Source: Cellulomonas fimi (lineage in GTDB: Bacteria; Actinomycetota; Actinomycetes; Actinomycetales; Cellulomonadaceae). From it: a stretch of DNA of 57,958 bases. Below are positions 35,429 to 43,501 of this stretch, piece after piece; positions within the stretch are counted from its first letter, which is position 1, and the number at the start of each line of letters is the position of its first letter. The stretch spans positions 1 to 57,958 of the forward strand of contig NZ_JABCJJ010000020.1 of assembly GCF_012952065.1 (NCBI RefSeq), written 5' to 3'. The position numbers and the translations under genes are program-made. The notes beneath the pieces were generated by a model. It saw nothing but the letters and a program-made list of their open reading frames with translations. It was not told the DNA's origin and searched no databases.

Positions 35429-35480
35429 CGCGACGTCCGCACTCCGTGGGGCTCTGACCCCATCGAGTGCGGACGTCGCG
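35429..35480. terminator. Long hairpin between convergent nagB and ABC permease gene
   Basis: The left arm starts CGCGACGTCCGCACTC (35429-35451) and the right arm (35458-35480) matches it at 21 of 23 positions, around a 6-base loop. It lies between the nagB stop and the permease stop on the opposite strand, so it can serve as a bidirectional terminator. It is nearly the same sequence as the hairpin at 34516-34569. Confidence 0.75.
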
Positions 35481-35487
35481 CGTGGGG

Positions 35488-36351
35488 TCAGGCGTCCCGG
35501 CGGCGCATCAGGACGGCGGCCGCGACCAGCGGGACGACGGCGTAGGCCGCCACCACGAGCAGACCGGCCGTCGCCGTCAGCGGGCTGCCTCCGAGCTCCG
35601 ACATGTCGCCGGTCGACAGGAACGCGCTCGCCGCGGGCAGCGGCAGGTAGCTGACGATCGTCTCGACCCAGTCCAGGGTGATGAACCCGAGGGTGCCCGG
35701 GAGCAGCAGGAGGACGGTGAGCGCCACGGTGACGGTGCCCGCCGTCGAGCGCAGGACCGTGCCCACCCCGAGCGCGAAGAACGCCGCGGCGACGAGGAAG
35801 TAGACCGTCCCGCCGAGGATCTGCCACGTCTGGGAGTCGTCGAGCGCGGGGACCAGGTCGTACGTCGTGAGCTGGGGCGTCGTCACGAGGTACGACAGCG
35901 CCATGCTCAGCAGGGTGACGACGGTCGTGACCACGGCGAGCACGATCGCCTTGGCGGCCAGCACCGGGAGCCGGGTGGGCACGGCGGCCAGCGTCGACCG
36001 GATCATGCCCGTCGAGTACTCACCGGTGACCAGGAGCGCGCCCAGCACCGCGATGGTGACCACCCCGATCTGCGAGCCGCCGGAGACGATCTCGGCGCCG
36101 TGCATCTGGGCGAGCGCGGGTGCGGTGAGCGGGTCCTCCGCCATGACGTCGAGCGACATCGCGGCGGCGAACGAGACGAGCGTCATGATCGCCACGGTCG
36201 CGCCCAGCACCCACCAGGTCGAGCGCAGCGACAGCAGCTTGATCCACTCGCCACGCATGACGCCCGCGAACGTGCGGTGGGCGTTGAGGGTCGGGAGCGC
36301 GGCGCGCTCCGGGACGACGGCGGCGGGAGCAGCAGCAGCGACGGCGCTCAT
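35488..36351 (-). CDS. ABC-2-type transporter permease, 287 aa
   Basis: The ATG at 36351 overlaps the ATPase gene stop (ATGA). After a cytoplasmic N-terminus with MRGEWIKLLSLRSTWWVLGAT, typical of ABC-2 permeases, come six hydrophobic segments. LLVTGEYSTGMIRSTLAAVPTR is the conserved cytoplasmic loop of this group (GEYxxGTIR pattern). It partners the ATPase at 36348-37319. These two-gene exporters commonly move antibiotics or lipids out; the cargo here is unknown. It is the last gene of the five-gene operon. Confidence 0.9.
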   Translation of the reverse strand: MSAVAAAAPAAVVPERAALPTLNAHRTFAGVMRGEWIKLLSLRSTWWVLGATVAIMTLVSFAAAMSLDVMAEDPLTAPALAQMHGAEIVSGGSQIGVVTIAVLGALLVTGEYSTGMIRSTLAAVPTRLPVLAAKAIVLAVVTTVVTLLSMALSYLVTTPQLTTYDLVPALDDSQTWQILGGTVYFLVAAAFFALGVGTVLRSTAGTVTVALTVLLLLPGTLGFITLDWVETIVSYLPLPAASAFLSTGDMSELGGSPLTATAGLLVVAAYAVVPLVAAAVLMRRRDA

Positions 36352-37319
36352 CGGTTCTGGCCCTTCTGGGTGGCGGTGCCGGCGGAGGTGTCGGTGGCGA
36401 CCGGGGCGGCCGCGGTGGCGTGCGAGTGGTACTCGACCGCGTCCTGCGTGAGGTTCATGTAGGCGTCCTCCAGGCTCGCCTTCTGGGGGCTCAGCTCGTG
36501 GATCGGGATGCCGTGCGCGGCCGCGGTGTCGCCGACCTGCGCCGGCGTGAGGCCGTGCAGGTCGATCGCGCCGTCGTCGGCGGGGGTGAGGGTGACGCCG
36601 TCCCGCTCCAGCAGGCGGGCCAGCTCGGGCAGGCGCGGCGAGCGCACGCGCACCGTCGCGCCGATCACGGAGTCGATGACCTCCTGCACCGGGCCGGCCG
36701 CGATGATCCGGCCGCGGCCGATGACCAGCAGCTGGTCGGCGGTCTGCGACATCTCGCTCATGAGGTGCGAGGAGAGGAACACCGTCCGCCCCTCCCCCGC
36801 GAGCAGCCGCACGAGCTGGCGCACCCACTGCACCCCCTCGGGGTCGAGGCCGTTGACCGGCTCGTCGAGGATGAGCGTCCGCGGGTCGCCGAGCATCGCC
36901 GACGCGATGCCGAGCCGCTGCCCCATGCCGAGCGAGAACCCGCCGACCCGCTTGTGCGCGACGCCGGTCAGGCCCGTCATCTCGATGACCTCGTCGACGC
37001 GCTTCGTCGAGATGTTGTGCGTCGCGGCCATCGTCCGCAGGTGCGACCGCGCGCTGCGGCCGGTGTGCACGGCCTTGGCATCGAGCAGCGCGCCGACCTC
37101 GCTGAGCGGGTTGCGGTGCTTCGCGTACGGCTTGCCGTTGACGGTCACCGTGCCCGCGGTGGGCCGGTCGAGTCCCACGATCATCCGCATGGTCGTGGAC
37201 TTGCCGGCGCCGTTGGGTCCCAGGAACCCCGTGACGGTGCCGGGTGCGATGGTGAAGCTGACGTGGTCGACGGCGGTCTTGTCGCCGTAGCGCTTGGTCA
37301 GCTCGTGGGCCTCGATCAT
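36348..37319 (-). CDS. ABC-2-type transporter ATPase, 323 aa
   Basis: The ATG at 37319 overlaps the upstream oxidoreductase stop. Walker A GPNGAGKSTTMRM, signature FSLGMGQRLGIASAM (a usual variant of LSGGQ in drug-resistance exporters), Walker B TLILDEPVNGLDPEG and switch FLSSHLMSEM are present. The C-terminal extension (about 220-323) has LSPQKASLEDAYMNLTQDAVEYH, the DrrA-like tail. It energises the neighbouring ABC-2 permease. Family members act in antimicrobial efflux or self-protection. Confidence 0.93.
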   Translation of the reverse strand: MIEAHELTKRYGDKTAVDHVSFTIAPGTVTGFLGPNGAGKSTTMRMIVGLDRPTAGTVTVNGKPYAKHRNPLSEVGALLDAKAVHTGRSARSHLRTMAATHNISTKRVDEVIEMTGLTGVAHKRVGGFSLGMGQRLGIASAMLGDPRTLILDEPVNGLDPEGVQWVRQLVRLLAGEGRTVFLSSHLMSEMSQTADQLLVIGRGRIIAAGPVQEVIDSVIGATVRVRSPRLPELARLLERDGVTLTPADDGAIDLHGLTPAQVGDTAAAHGIPIHELSPQKASLEDAYMNLTQDAVEYHSHATAAAPVATDTSAGTATQKGQNR

Positions 37320-38200
37320 GACGCTGCCTCTCGGGAGGTCGCTCGGCCGGTCCGGGCGGATCGGCCGTCCTGCTGGGGAGCGCCGCCGCCCGCGATGCGC
37401 AGGACGACGTTGCCCTTCTTGCGCCCCGCGTCGACGAAGCGGTGCGCCTCGGCGACCTCGGAGAGGTCGTAGGTCCGGTCGGCGACCGCCCGGTAGCGGC
37501 CCTGCTCCGCGAGGGCGACCACGAACGCGAGGTCCTCGGCCCGCCACGGCCCGGGGCCCGCGACGAGCCGCTTCCCGCGTGAGCGGCGCCGCGTCGCCGC
37601 CCGGAGCAGCCCCGGCAGGTCCGTGATCTCGCGGTGGGTCCCGCGGCAGACGGCGGTCACCCGCGCCCCGGCGTGCGCCGCGAGCTGCACGACCGCCGTG
37701 CCCACGGCACCGGACGCGCCGGTGACGAGCACCGTGCTGCCGGCCCGGAGGTCCACCTGCCGCAGGAACGCCCGCGCGGTGATCCCGCCGAAGACGAGCG
37801 TCACGGCCTCCTCGGACGTCATCCCGCGCGGCGTGCGCGTGATCGCGCCGCCCTCGGGCACGACGGCGTACTCCGCGTGCCCGCCGCACCGGCCGCCGAG
37901 CATCGCGACGACCTCGTCACCCGGGCCGAAGCGCGTGGCACCCGGGCCGACGGCCTCCACGACACCGGCCACGTCCATGCCGAGCACGCGCCGGCTCGGA
38001 CGGAACGTTCCGATCCCCGCCGACGCCAGGACGCGGAGCCCGCGCGGGACGTCGCGGCTGCGAGCGCGGTGGTCGGCGGCGCTCACCGTGCTCGCGTGCA
38101 CCCGGACGAGCACCTCGCCCCGGCCGGGCGCGGGCGTCGGCACCTCCTCGACCCGCACGACGTCCGGACCGCCGAACCGGCGGTACACCGCGGCCCTCAT
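37316..38200 (-). CDS. Zinc-independent MDR (quinone-oxidoreductase type) with an internal deletion, 294 aa
   Basis: The ATG at 38200 overlaps the DUF4386 stop (ATGA), and the stop overlaps the ABC ATPase start. The N-terminal GroES-like domain is intact (MRAAVYRRFGGPDVV, VLGMDVAGVVEAVGPG). The nucleotide domain starts normally with TVLVTGASGAVGTAVVQLAAHAGARVTAVCRG. It then jumps from GTHRE to ITDLPGLLRAATRR, missing about 55 residues that normally carry the cofactor-contact strands and the 'LGAD..IDY' section. The ending AVADRTYDLSEVAEAHRFVDAGRKKGNVVLRI is normal. Usual length is about 330-350. The frame is kept, so a product is made, but NADPH binding is doubtful. The junction lies near 37617-37640. 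Confidence 0.8.
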   Translation of the reverse strand: MRAAVYRRFGGPDVVRVEEVPTPAPGRGEVLVRVHASTVSAADHRARSRDVPRGLRVLASAGIGTFRPSRRVLGMDVAGVVEAVGPGATRFGPGDEVVAMLGGRCGGHAEYAVVPEGGAITRTPRGMTSEEAVTLVFGGITARAFLRQVDLRAGSTVLVTGASGAVGTAVVQLAAHAGARVTAVCRGTHREITDLPGLLRAATRRRSRGKRLVAGPGPWRAEDLAFVVALAEQGRYRAVADRTYDLSEVAEAHRFVDAGRKKGNVVLRIAGGGAPQQDGRSARTGRATSREAAS

Positions 38201-38964
38201 CGGGACACCTCGTCCCAGGAGGTCGCGCCGAACCCCGCCGTGACGGGCGACGGCCGGAAGCCCTTGATCACCAGGTAGAGGCCCAGCGAGAGCTCCCAGA
38301 AGAAGATCCCCGGCAGGGCGAGCGCGGAGAGCAGGGAGAGCTGCTCGTTGACGCCGAACATCGTCGCCGTGTTGGACGCCAGGAGGAGCGGCACCCCGAC
38401 GAGCCCCATCACGGGGATCGCCCGGGGCACGAGCCGCGACCGGTACATGAGGGTTCCCAGCAGGAGGGCGTTGGCGGCCGCGAGGCCCGGTCCGAACAGG
38501 AACGTCCAGTCGCGCACCGCGACGAGCGCGGCACCCGTGGTGACCAGCGCGTCGGGGTCCGCACCGGCGGTTCCGCCGAGGTCCTGCCGGAGCGTCACGA
38601 CGGCGAGGAGGCTGACGATGCCGACGAAGATGATCGCGGCCTCGAGCACCCGCGCGGCGACGAAGCCGAGTGCGAGCGCCTCGCTCTGCCGCTTCACCAC
38701 GGGGAAGAGCACCACAGCGGTACCGATGCACGCGAGCGCGTTGACGATGTCGAGCAGGGCCCCGAAGGTCACCCGGGTGTCGGCGCCCGGGCCGACGACG
38801 TACTGCGGGTCGTTCAGCACCGGGTCCAGGACGAAGACGGCCGGGATCGACGCGAGGAACGTGACGAGGTACAGCGCGCCGGCGAGCAGCGCGATCCTGC
38901 GGAGCGACCGCGTTCGGACCTCCGCCGTCGTGGTGCGCGGCGTGGGGGGTGCGGCGGTGGCCAT
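38197..38964 (-). CDS. DUF4386 family integral membrane protein (second copy), 255 aa
   Basis: I favour ATG 38964, which has AGAGGAC 6 bases upstream; ATG 38994, overlapping the previous stop as ATGA, would add 10 residues. There are six hydrophobic segments with the family pattern RRIALLAGALYLVTFLASIPAVFVL near the start and SRLVPRAIPVMGLVGVPLLLASNTATMF later. The function of the family is unknown. It is in the five-gene operon under the LuxR-type gene and is a paralogue of the protein at 11006-11767. Confidence 0.8.
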   Translation of the reverse strand: MATAAPPTPRTTTAEVRTRSLRRIALLAGALYLVTFLASIPAVFVLDPVLNDPQYVVGPGADTRVTFGALLDIVNALACIGTAVVLFPVVKRQSEALALGFVAARVLEAAIIFVGIVSLLAVVTLRQDLGGTAGADPDALVTTGAALVAVRDWTFLFGPGLAAANALLLGTLMYRSRLVPRAIPVMGLVGVPLLLASNTATMFGVNEQLSLLSALALPGIFFWELSLGLYLVIKGFRPSPVTAGFGATSWDEVSR

Positions 38965-38990
38965 GGTGGTGTCCTCTCGGAGAGCGGGGG

Positions 38991-39239
38991 TCATCGGGGT
39001 GTGGTGGTCGGGGTCGCCGGGCCCTCGGCGCCGTGCGGGCCCGCCGACGTGACCGAGAGCAGGGGCAGACCGGTGTCGCGCAGCTTCTGCAGCACGCCGT
39101 GGAGCGCTGCCTGGTCGGCGAGCGGACCGTGGAGGGTGGTGGTGCCGTCGGGATCGCGGCGCAGCTCGAGCCCGTCGAACCACGCGATCCAGCGGGCATC
39201 GAGGTGACCCCGGACGCGGATCTCGTACCGCTGGCTCAT
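38991..39239 (-). CDS. Small conserved hypothetical protein, 82 aa
   Basis: ATG 39239 (MSQRYEIRVRGHLDARWIAWFDGLELRRDPDG) follows GGGGAGACGGCG. It is soluble with an alternating strand/helix pattern and the motif TTTLHGPLADQAALHGVLQKLRDTGLPLLSV. Proteins of this type are frequent in actinobacteria directly beside LuxR/LAL regulators and DUF4386 genes, as here, but no activity is known to me. It is the first gene of the operon running to 35488 and overlaps the next frame by ATGA if ATG 38994 is used. Confidence 0.75.
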   Translation of the reverse strand: MSQRYEIRVRGHLDARWIAWFDGLELRRDPDGTTTLHGPLADQAALHGVLQKLRDTGLPLLSVTSAGPHGAEGPATPTTTPR

Positions 39240-39310
39240 CGCCGTCTCCCCTGTCGTCGCGCCTGACGTCTGGTCAGTGCTCGCAACGTAGGGGCGGGGG
39301 TGGTGAGGGC

Positions 39311-39344
39311 GGATCACCAGGTGTGGTGATCCGGGTGGTGATCC
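39311..39344. promoter_or_regulatory. Inverted repeat plus third half-site between the LuxR gene and its downstream operon
   Basis: GGATCACCA (39311-39319) and TGGTGATCC (39324-39332) are perfect 9-base arms with 4 bases between. A further TGGTGATCC follows at 39336-39344, 12 bases on. They lie in the 129-base gap between the LuxR-type gene's stop and the 82-aa gene's start, so this is a candidate activator site for the operon. Confidence 0.68.
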
Positions 39345-39368
39345 TGTGCCCGACGACGCGGGACGGGC

Positions 39369-42140
39369 TCAGCCCGCGGGGGGCACGAGGCCCAGCTCGT
39401 GCGACCGGCGGACCGCGGCCCGGCGGCTGTTCACGCCGAGCTTGGCGTAGATGTTCTTCGTGTGGGTCCGCACGGTGTTGAGCGACACGACGAGTCGCCG
39501 GGCGATGTCGGGGCCGTCCAGGTCGGTCGCCAGCAGCCGGAGGACCTCGAGCTCACGGGCGCTCAGCGGCTCGACCAGCCCCGGCTGCGCAGCGGGCCCG
39601 ACGACGTCGGACGCCTGCGTGGTCGCGCCGAGGACCCGACGGGTGTACTCGGGCGCCACCCCCGCACGGACGGCCGCGCGCAGCAGCGCGGCCATGGGCG
39701 GCCCCTCGTCCGCGAAGACCCGGACGTAGCCCTCGGGCTGCGCGAGCGCGAGCGCGCGCCCGAGCGAGCCCAGCGCGGCCGCGCCGTCGTCCTGCGCCTG
39801 GTGAGCGAGCGCCTGCAGCACGAGGACCTCGAGGACGGTCCCGACCCGGTCCCCCTCCTCGGCGGACCGCAGCAGCCGCTCGAGGAGTCGCACCGCCGCG
39901 TTGAGCGGGCTCTCGGCGGCCGGTCCACCGCGCGACCCGGCCGGCTCCGCATCCCCGGCCGCGTGCTGGGCGAGCAGCACCCGAGCCAGCGTGACGTGCT
40001 CGAGCTCGCGGAGGTAGACCAGGTCGTCGTCGACCGTGAGGCCCCGGTCGCGGACCCACGCCACGGCGGCGTCGAGCCGTCCGGCCGCGACCCAGGCGCG
40101 CGCGCGCCACGCAGCGACGGGCTGCACCTCGGGGAACATGTCGCCGGCGTACAGCCGCTCCGCCTCGTCGAGCAGCGGGAGGGCGCCGAGCGCGTCGCCC
40201 TCCGCGAGACGGAGCCGCGCCGTCGCCACGCGCGACCGGTACGGGTTCTGCGGCAGTCCGAGGTGGTCGCCGAGCGCTGAGCTCGTCGCCAGGTGGTGCC
40301 GCGCGGCGTCGAGCTCGCCGCGCTCGCGGAGCACCCCGCTCAGCCCGACGTGCATGTCGGCTGCGCCGCGGAGCAGCGGGGAGCCGTGCGCGGTCGCCAC
40401 CTGCAACGCCCGCTCGTAGGTGCCGATCGCGTCCCGCAGCCGACCCTGGGTGATCCGGATGTCGGCGAGGGCGATCGAGCACCCCAGCGTGTCGGCGTAC
40501 AGCCCTGCCCGCTCGAGGTTCGCCACCGACTCGGACCACCACCGGTGGCTCGACGCCAGGTCGCCGCTCGCCCAGTACGCCAGCCCGAGCAGCCCGGCCG
40601 CCGACCCGCGCTCGGCCGCGTCCTGCGGCCCGGTGACCTCCAGCACGCTCCCGGCGTGCGCGATCGCGCCGGTCACGTCGCCGCCCAGACTCGCGAGTGC
40701 CGCGCGGTAGAGGGCGACGCCGCCTCGCACGCTGCGCACGACGTCGGCGGCCGGGCCCGTGACGTCGGCCCCGGCGTCCGCCCGGGCGACGTGCCCGGCG
40801 TCGAGCGCCTCGAGCCAGCGCTCGGCCACGCGCGGGTGCGTCTCCACGCCTGCCGGCTCCCCGTGCTGGAGGAGCGTGCCGGCGAACACGAGGCTCAGCA
40901 GGGGCCGGTCGGCCAGCACGTCGTCCGGGACGGCCTCGAGCCAGCGACGGAGGGTCGTCTCCTGGCGGGCCTGGCGTGTCGCGGGCACGGCACGCTCGAC
41001 GAGGTCCGCCGCGCGCTCGTGGTCCGCGGCGGCCGTCGCGTGGCGGATCGCCTCGGGGAGGTCGCCCGCGTGCTCGTACCAGCCGCTCGCCCGCGCGTGC
41101 AGCTCGCGGACGCGGTCGGGCTGCTCGTCGAGCAGACGGGCGTGCAGCACGTCGGCGAAGAGGTGGTGGTACCGGTACCAGCGGCGCCGGTCGTCGAGCG
41201 GGACGAGGAACAGGTTCGCGCGGTCGAGCTCCTCGAGCCGACCCCGCCCGCCGACCTGCCCGGTCACGGCGTCGACCAGCGGCCCGGTCAGCCGGCTCAG
41301 GATGGAGGTCTCGAGCAGGAAGTCCCGGACGTCGTCGGGCAGGCGTTGCAGCACCTCCTCCACCAGGTAGTCGACGATGTAGCGGTCGTCCCCCGCGAAC
41401 CCCGTGATGAAGTCGCGCGCGTCGGCGCGTCCCTGCATCGACAGCGCCGCGAGCTGGAGCGCGGCGATCCAGCCCTCGGTCCGGCTCTCGAGGGCGGCGA
41501 CGTCGTCCGCGGTCAGCGCCAGCCCCATCACCTCGGTGAGGTACGAGGCCGCCTCGCCGGCCGTGAACCGCAGGTCGGCCGCGCGGACCTCGACCAGGTC
41601 ACCACGCCCCCGGAGCCCACCCAGCGGCAGCGCGGGATCGGCGCGTCCGGCGATGACGAGGTGGACGTGCCGGGGCAGGTGGTCGATCAGGAACGCCATC
41701 CCCTCGTGCACGTCGTGCGACTCGACCACGTGGTAGTCGTCGAGCACGAGCACGACGTCGTCGGGCACGGCCTGGAGGTCGTTGAGCAGGGTCGCGAGGA
41801 CCTCGTCGCGCGACGACTGCGGCGACCCGAGCAGCGCGACGGCGCGGACGCCGACGCCGGGTGCCGCCCGCTCGAGCGCCTCGACGAGGTAGCGCCAGAA
41901 GACCGCGGGGTCGTTGTCGCGCCGGTCGAGCGAGAGCCAGGCGACGGCGCGGCGGTCGGTGGGCGCGACCGTCAGCCAGTCGGCGAGGAGCGTCGTCTTG
42001 CCGAACCCGGCGGGCGCCGAGACGAGGGTCAGCGTGGCCTCCGCACCACTGTCCAGGCGGGCTGTGAGCGCCGGGCGCGACACCACGCTGCGCCGTCGTC
42101 GGGGGACGTGGAGCTTGGTCTCGAGGATCGGGCCCGTCAT
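39369..42140 (-). CDS. LuxR-family regulator of the large ATP-binding (LAL, MalT-like) class, 923 aa
   Basis: Start ATG 42140 (MTGPILETKLHVPRRR, the usual LAL N-terminus). Walker A VSAPAGFGKTTLLADWL at about 40-56, Walker B DVVLVLDDYHVV, and a STAND-type sensor region follow. There is a long helical TPR-like middle. The C-terminal LuxR helix-turn-helix reads LSARELEVLRLLATDLDGPDIARRLVVSLNTVRTHTKNIYAKLGV. Such proteins bind an inducer and ATP, then activate nearby operons, as MalT does for maltose genes. The five genes downstream on the same strand are its likely targets. Confidence 0.93.
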   Translation of the reverse strand: MTGPILETKLHVPRRRRSVVSRPALTARLDSGAEATLTLVSAPAGFGKTTLLADWLTVAPTDRRAVAWLSLDRRDNDPAVFWRYLVEALERAAPGVGVRAVALLGSPQSSRDEVLATLLNDLQAVPDDVVLVLDDYHVVESHDVHEGMAFLIDHLPRHVHLVIAGRADPALPLGGLRGRGDLVEVRAADLRFTAGEAASYLTEVMGLALTADDVAALESRTEGWIAALQLAALSMQGRADARDFITGFAGDDRYIVDYLVEEVLQRLPDDVRDFLLETSILSRLTGPLVDAVTGQVGGRGRLEELDRANLFLVPLDDRRRWYRYHHLFADVLHARLLDEQPDRVRELHARASGWYEHAGDLPEAIRHATAAADHERAADLVERAVPATRQARQETTLRRWLEAVPDDVLADRPLLSLVFAGTLLQHGEPAGVETHPRVAERWLEALDAGHVARADAGADVTGPAADVVRSVRGGVALYRAALASLGGDVTGAIAHAGSVLEVTGPQDAAERGSAAGLLGLAYWASGDLASSHRWWSESVANLERAGLYADTLGCSIALADIRITQGRLRDAIGTYERALQVATAHGSPLLRGAADMHVGLSGVLRERGELDAARHHLATSSALGDHLGLPQNPYRSRVATARLRLAEGDALGALPLLDEAERLYAGDMFPEVQPVAAWRARAWVAAGRLDAAVAWVRDRGLTVDDDLVYLRELEHVTLARVLLAQHAAGDAEPAGSRGGPAAESPLNAAVRLLERLLRSAEEGDRVGTVLEVLVLQALAHQAQDDGAAALGSLGRALALAQPEGYVRVFADEGPPMAALLRAAVRAGVAPEYTRRVLGATTQASDVVGPAAQPGLVEPLSARELEVLRLLATDLDGPDIARRLVVSLNTVRTHTKNIYAKLGVNSRRAAVRRSHELGLVPPAG

Positions 42141-42207
42141 GGTGACCTCCCTCGCTCTCGCGGTGACACCGACGCGAGGCTATCGTGGCTTCACAGTGAA
42201 ACCAGAC

Positions 42208-42227
42208 GTCTCCGACGCCTCGGAGAC
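42208..42227. promoter_or_regulatory. Palindrome upstream of the toxin-antitoxin pair
   Basis: GTCTCCGA (42208-42215) and TCGGAGAC (42220-42227) are perfect 8-base arms around CGCC, 39 bases before the antitoxin start. The size and place fit an operator for autoregulation by the ribbon-helix-helix antitoxin alone or with its toxin. It also lies 68 bases from the divergent LuxR-type gene start. Confidence 0.68.
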
Positions 42228-42266
42228 CGACACTCTCAGCGCCTCCCAGAGAACAGAGCACCGACG

Positions 42267-42473
42267 ATGCCCACCCTGACACTGCGCCTCGACGACGACA
42301 CGGCTCAGGCCCTCCGCCAGCAGGCCGAGCTCGAGCACCGGTCGATGAACGACGTCGCGATCCTGGCGATCCGCGACCGGGCCGCGTTCACCGCGCGCCG
42401 AGCGGCACGGACCCAGATCATCGGTCACCTGATCGAGGACAACCGCGAGCTGCTGTCGCGCCTGTCGAAGTGA
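42267..42473 (+). CDS. Ribbon-helix-helix antitoxin (partner of Doc-like toxin), 68 aa
   Basis: ATG 42267 (MPTLTLRLDDDTAQALRQQAELEHRSMNDVAILAIRD): a short beta strand followed by two helices, the ribbon-helix-helix DNA-binding pattern of many type II antitoxins. The C-terminal part (TQIIGHLIEDNRELLSRLSK) would be the toxin-neutralising segment. It overlaps the toxin gene by GTGA, the standard antitoxin-first order. Longer in-frame extensions upstream belong to shadow sequence. Confidence 0.85.
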   Translation: MPTLTLRLDDDTAQALRQQAELEHRSMNDVAILAIRDRAAFTARRAARTQIIGHLIEDNRELLSRLSK

Positions 42474-42850
42474 GCCACGCGTACGCGTACCCGGACATCG
42501 CCGATGCCGAGGACATCTGCCAGCGGCTGGGTCTGCAGATCCGCGACGTCGGAGCGCTCGCCTCGGCGCTCGCCCGGCCGGCTCAGGTGGTCTGGGGGGT
42601 CGAGGCGTACGAGGGCATCCATCGCAAGGGCGCAGCGCTGCTGGACGCGATCAACCGCTCCCACCCGTTGCACGACGGCAACCAGCGCCTGTCGGTGCTG
42701 CTCGTGATGCTGTTGTACGCGCTCAACGGCCACACGCTCACGATCGACCCGGTCGAGGGTGACGCCTACATCCGGCAGGTCGCCGGGGATGTGCATCTCG
42801 AGCTGGACGACCTGGCGAAGTGGCTCGAAGAGCGCGCCACGGTGCTGTGA
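42470..42850 (+). CDS. Doc-like Fic-fold toxin, 126 aa
   Basis: The GTG at 42470 overlaps the antitoxin stop. The length equals phage P1 Doc (126 aa). The Fic/Doc core motif is HPLHDGNQR at 65-73, against the family HxFxDxNKR: catalytic His65, Asp69, Asn71 and Arg73 are kept, and the usual Lys is Gln72. GAALLDAINR precedes the motif as in Doc. Doc enzymes phosphorylate EF-Tu and stop translation; whether the Lys-to-Gln change alters activity is open. Paired with a ribbon-helix-helix antitoxin, not a Phd/YefM-type one. Confidence 0.86.
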   Translation: MSHAYAYPDIADAEDICQRLGLQIRDVGALASALARPAQVVWGVEAYEGIHRKGAALLDAINRSHPLHDGNQRLSVLLVMLLYALNGHTLTIDPVEGDAYIRQVAGDVHLELDDLAKWLEERATVL

Positions 42851-42912
42851 CTGCCAGGCGCGACATCGAGCTCGCCGGTTACTCACGAATTTGCCTGCCA
42901 CTACCGTCGCGA

Positions 42913-43455
42913 TCAGCCGCAGAGCTGATCGACAAGTCCCTGCTCAATCGGCTTCGGATACCTACTACCAGCGGCTCGCATGAGCAGCGCGTCGCCACGG
43001 ATATGCCCGAGGCTCATTCGCACGCCGAAGTGCTCAAGAATTGCTGTAGCCGTGTCGTTGACCGCCGACGGATCAAGGTTTGGGTACCGGCTGTTGACGT
43101 ACAGCTCGTGATCCCGCATCCCTGCGATCTCGAGCAGCACGCCCTCGGCGGGGCCGCCACTGAGGTACTGGTACCAGCGCGTGACATCGCGACGGTCGAT
43201 ACCTGGCCACGACGCGATGGTCGTCACGACCAACATCGCGATCTGACGGGCCGAGTACGAGTCCATGGCAAACCGCAACGTGGCCACCCCGTCGCGGATG
43301 CTCGCGCGGGCCCACATCCGACTCTCGTGCGACGGCGCATTCGTCTCGATCGCCGCCCACCACTCCTGGCCCTCTTGGACGAAAAAGGACGCGACTCGCC
43401 TGAGTCCGTGCTGGGCTGCGTCGCTCTCGAGAATGTGAAGGACTTCCCCGTTCAA
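42913..43455 (-). CDS. Hypothetical protein, about 180 aa, uncertain start
   Basis: The frame from TTG 43455 (LNGEVLHILESDAAQHGLRRVASFFVQEGQEWWAAIE) to 42913 reads like a real soluble protein and has less GC-biased third positions than its neighbours. The frame stays open upstream (RLLIDWLASRIESAG) to the end of the GH3 gene without an ATG or GTG. So the true N-terminus may be lost or frameshifted, or TTG is used. It has alpha/beta character with the tail GDALLMRAAGSRYPKP. I recognise no family. Converging with the toxin gene and next to an unrelated glycosidase, it looks like an acquired insert. Confidence 0.55.
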   Translation of the reverse strand: MNGEVLHILESDAAQHGLRRVASFFVQEGQEWWAAIETNAPSHESRMWARASIRDGVATLRFAMDSYSARQIAMLVVTTIASWPGIDRRDVTRWYQYLSGGPAEGVLLEIAGMRDHELYVNSRYPNLDPSAVNDTATAILEHFGVRMSLGHIRGDALLMRAAGSRYPKPIEQGLVDQLCG

Positions 43456-43501
43456 GCCGGCCGATTCGATGCGCGACGCCAGCCAGTCGATCAGGAGGCG
43501 G

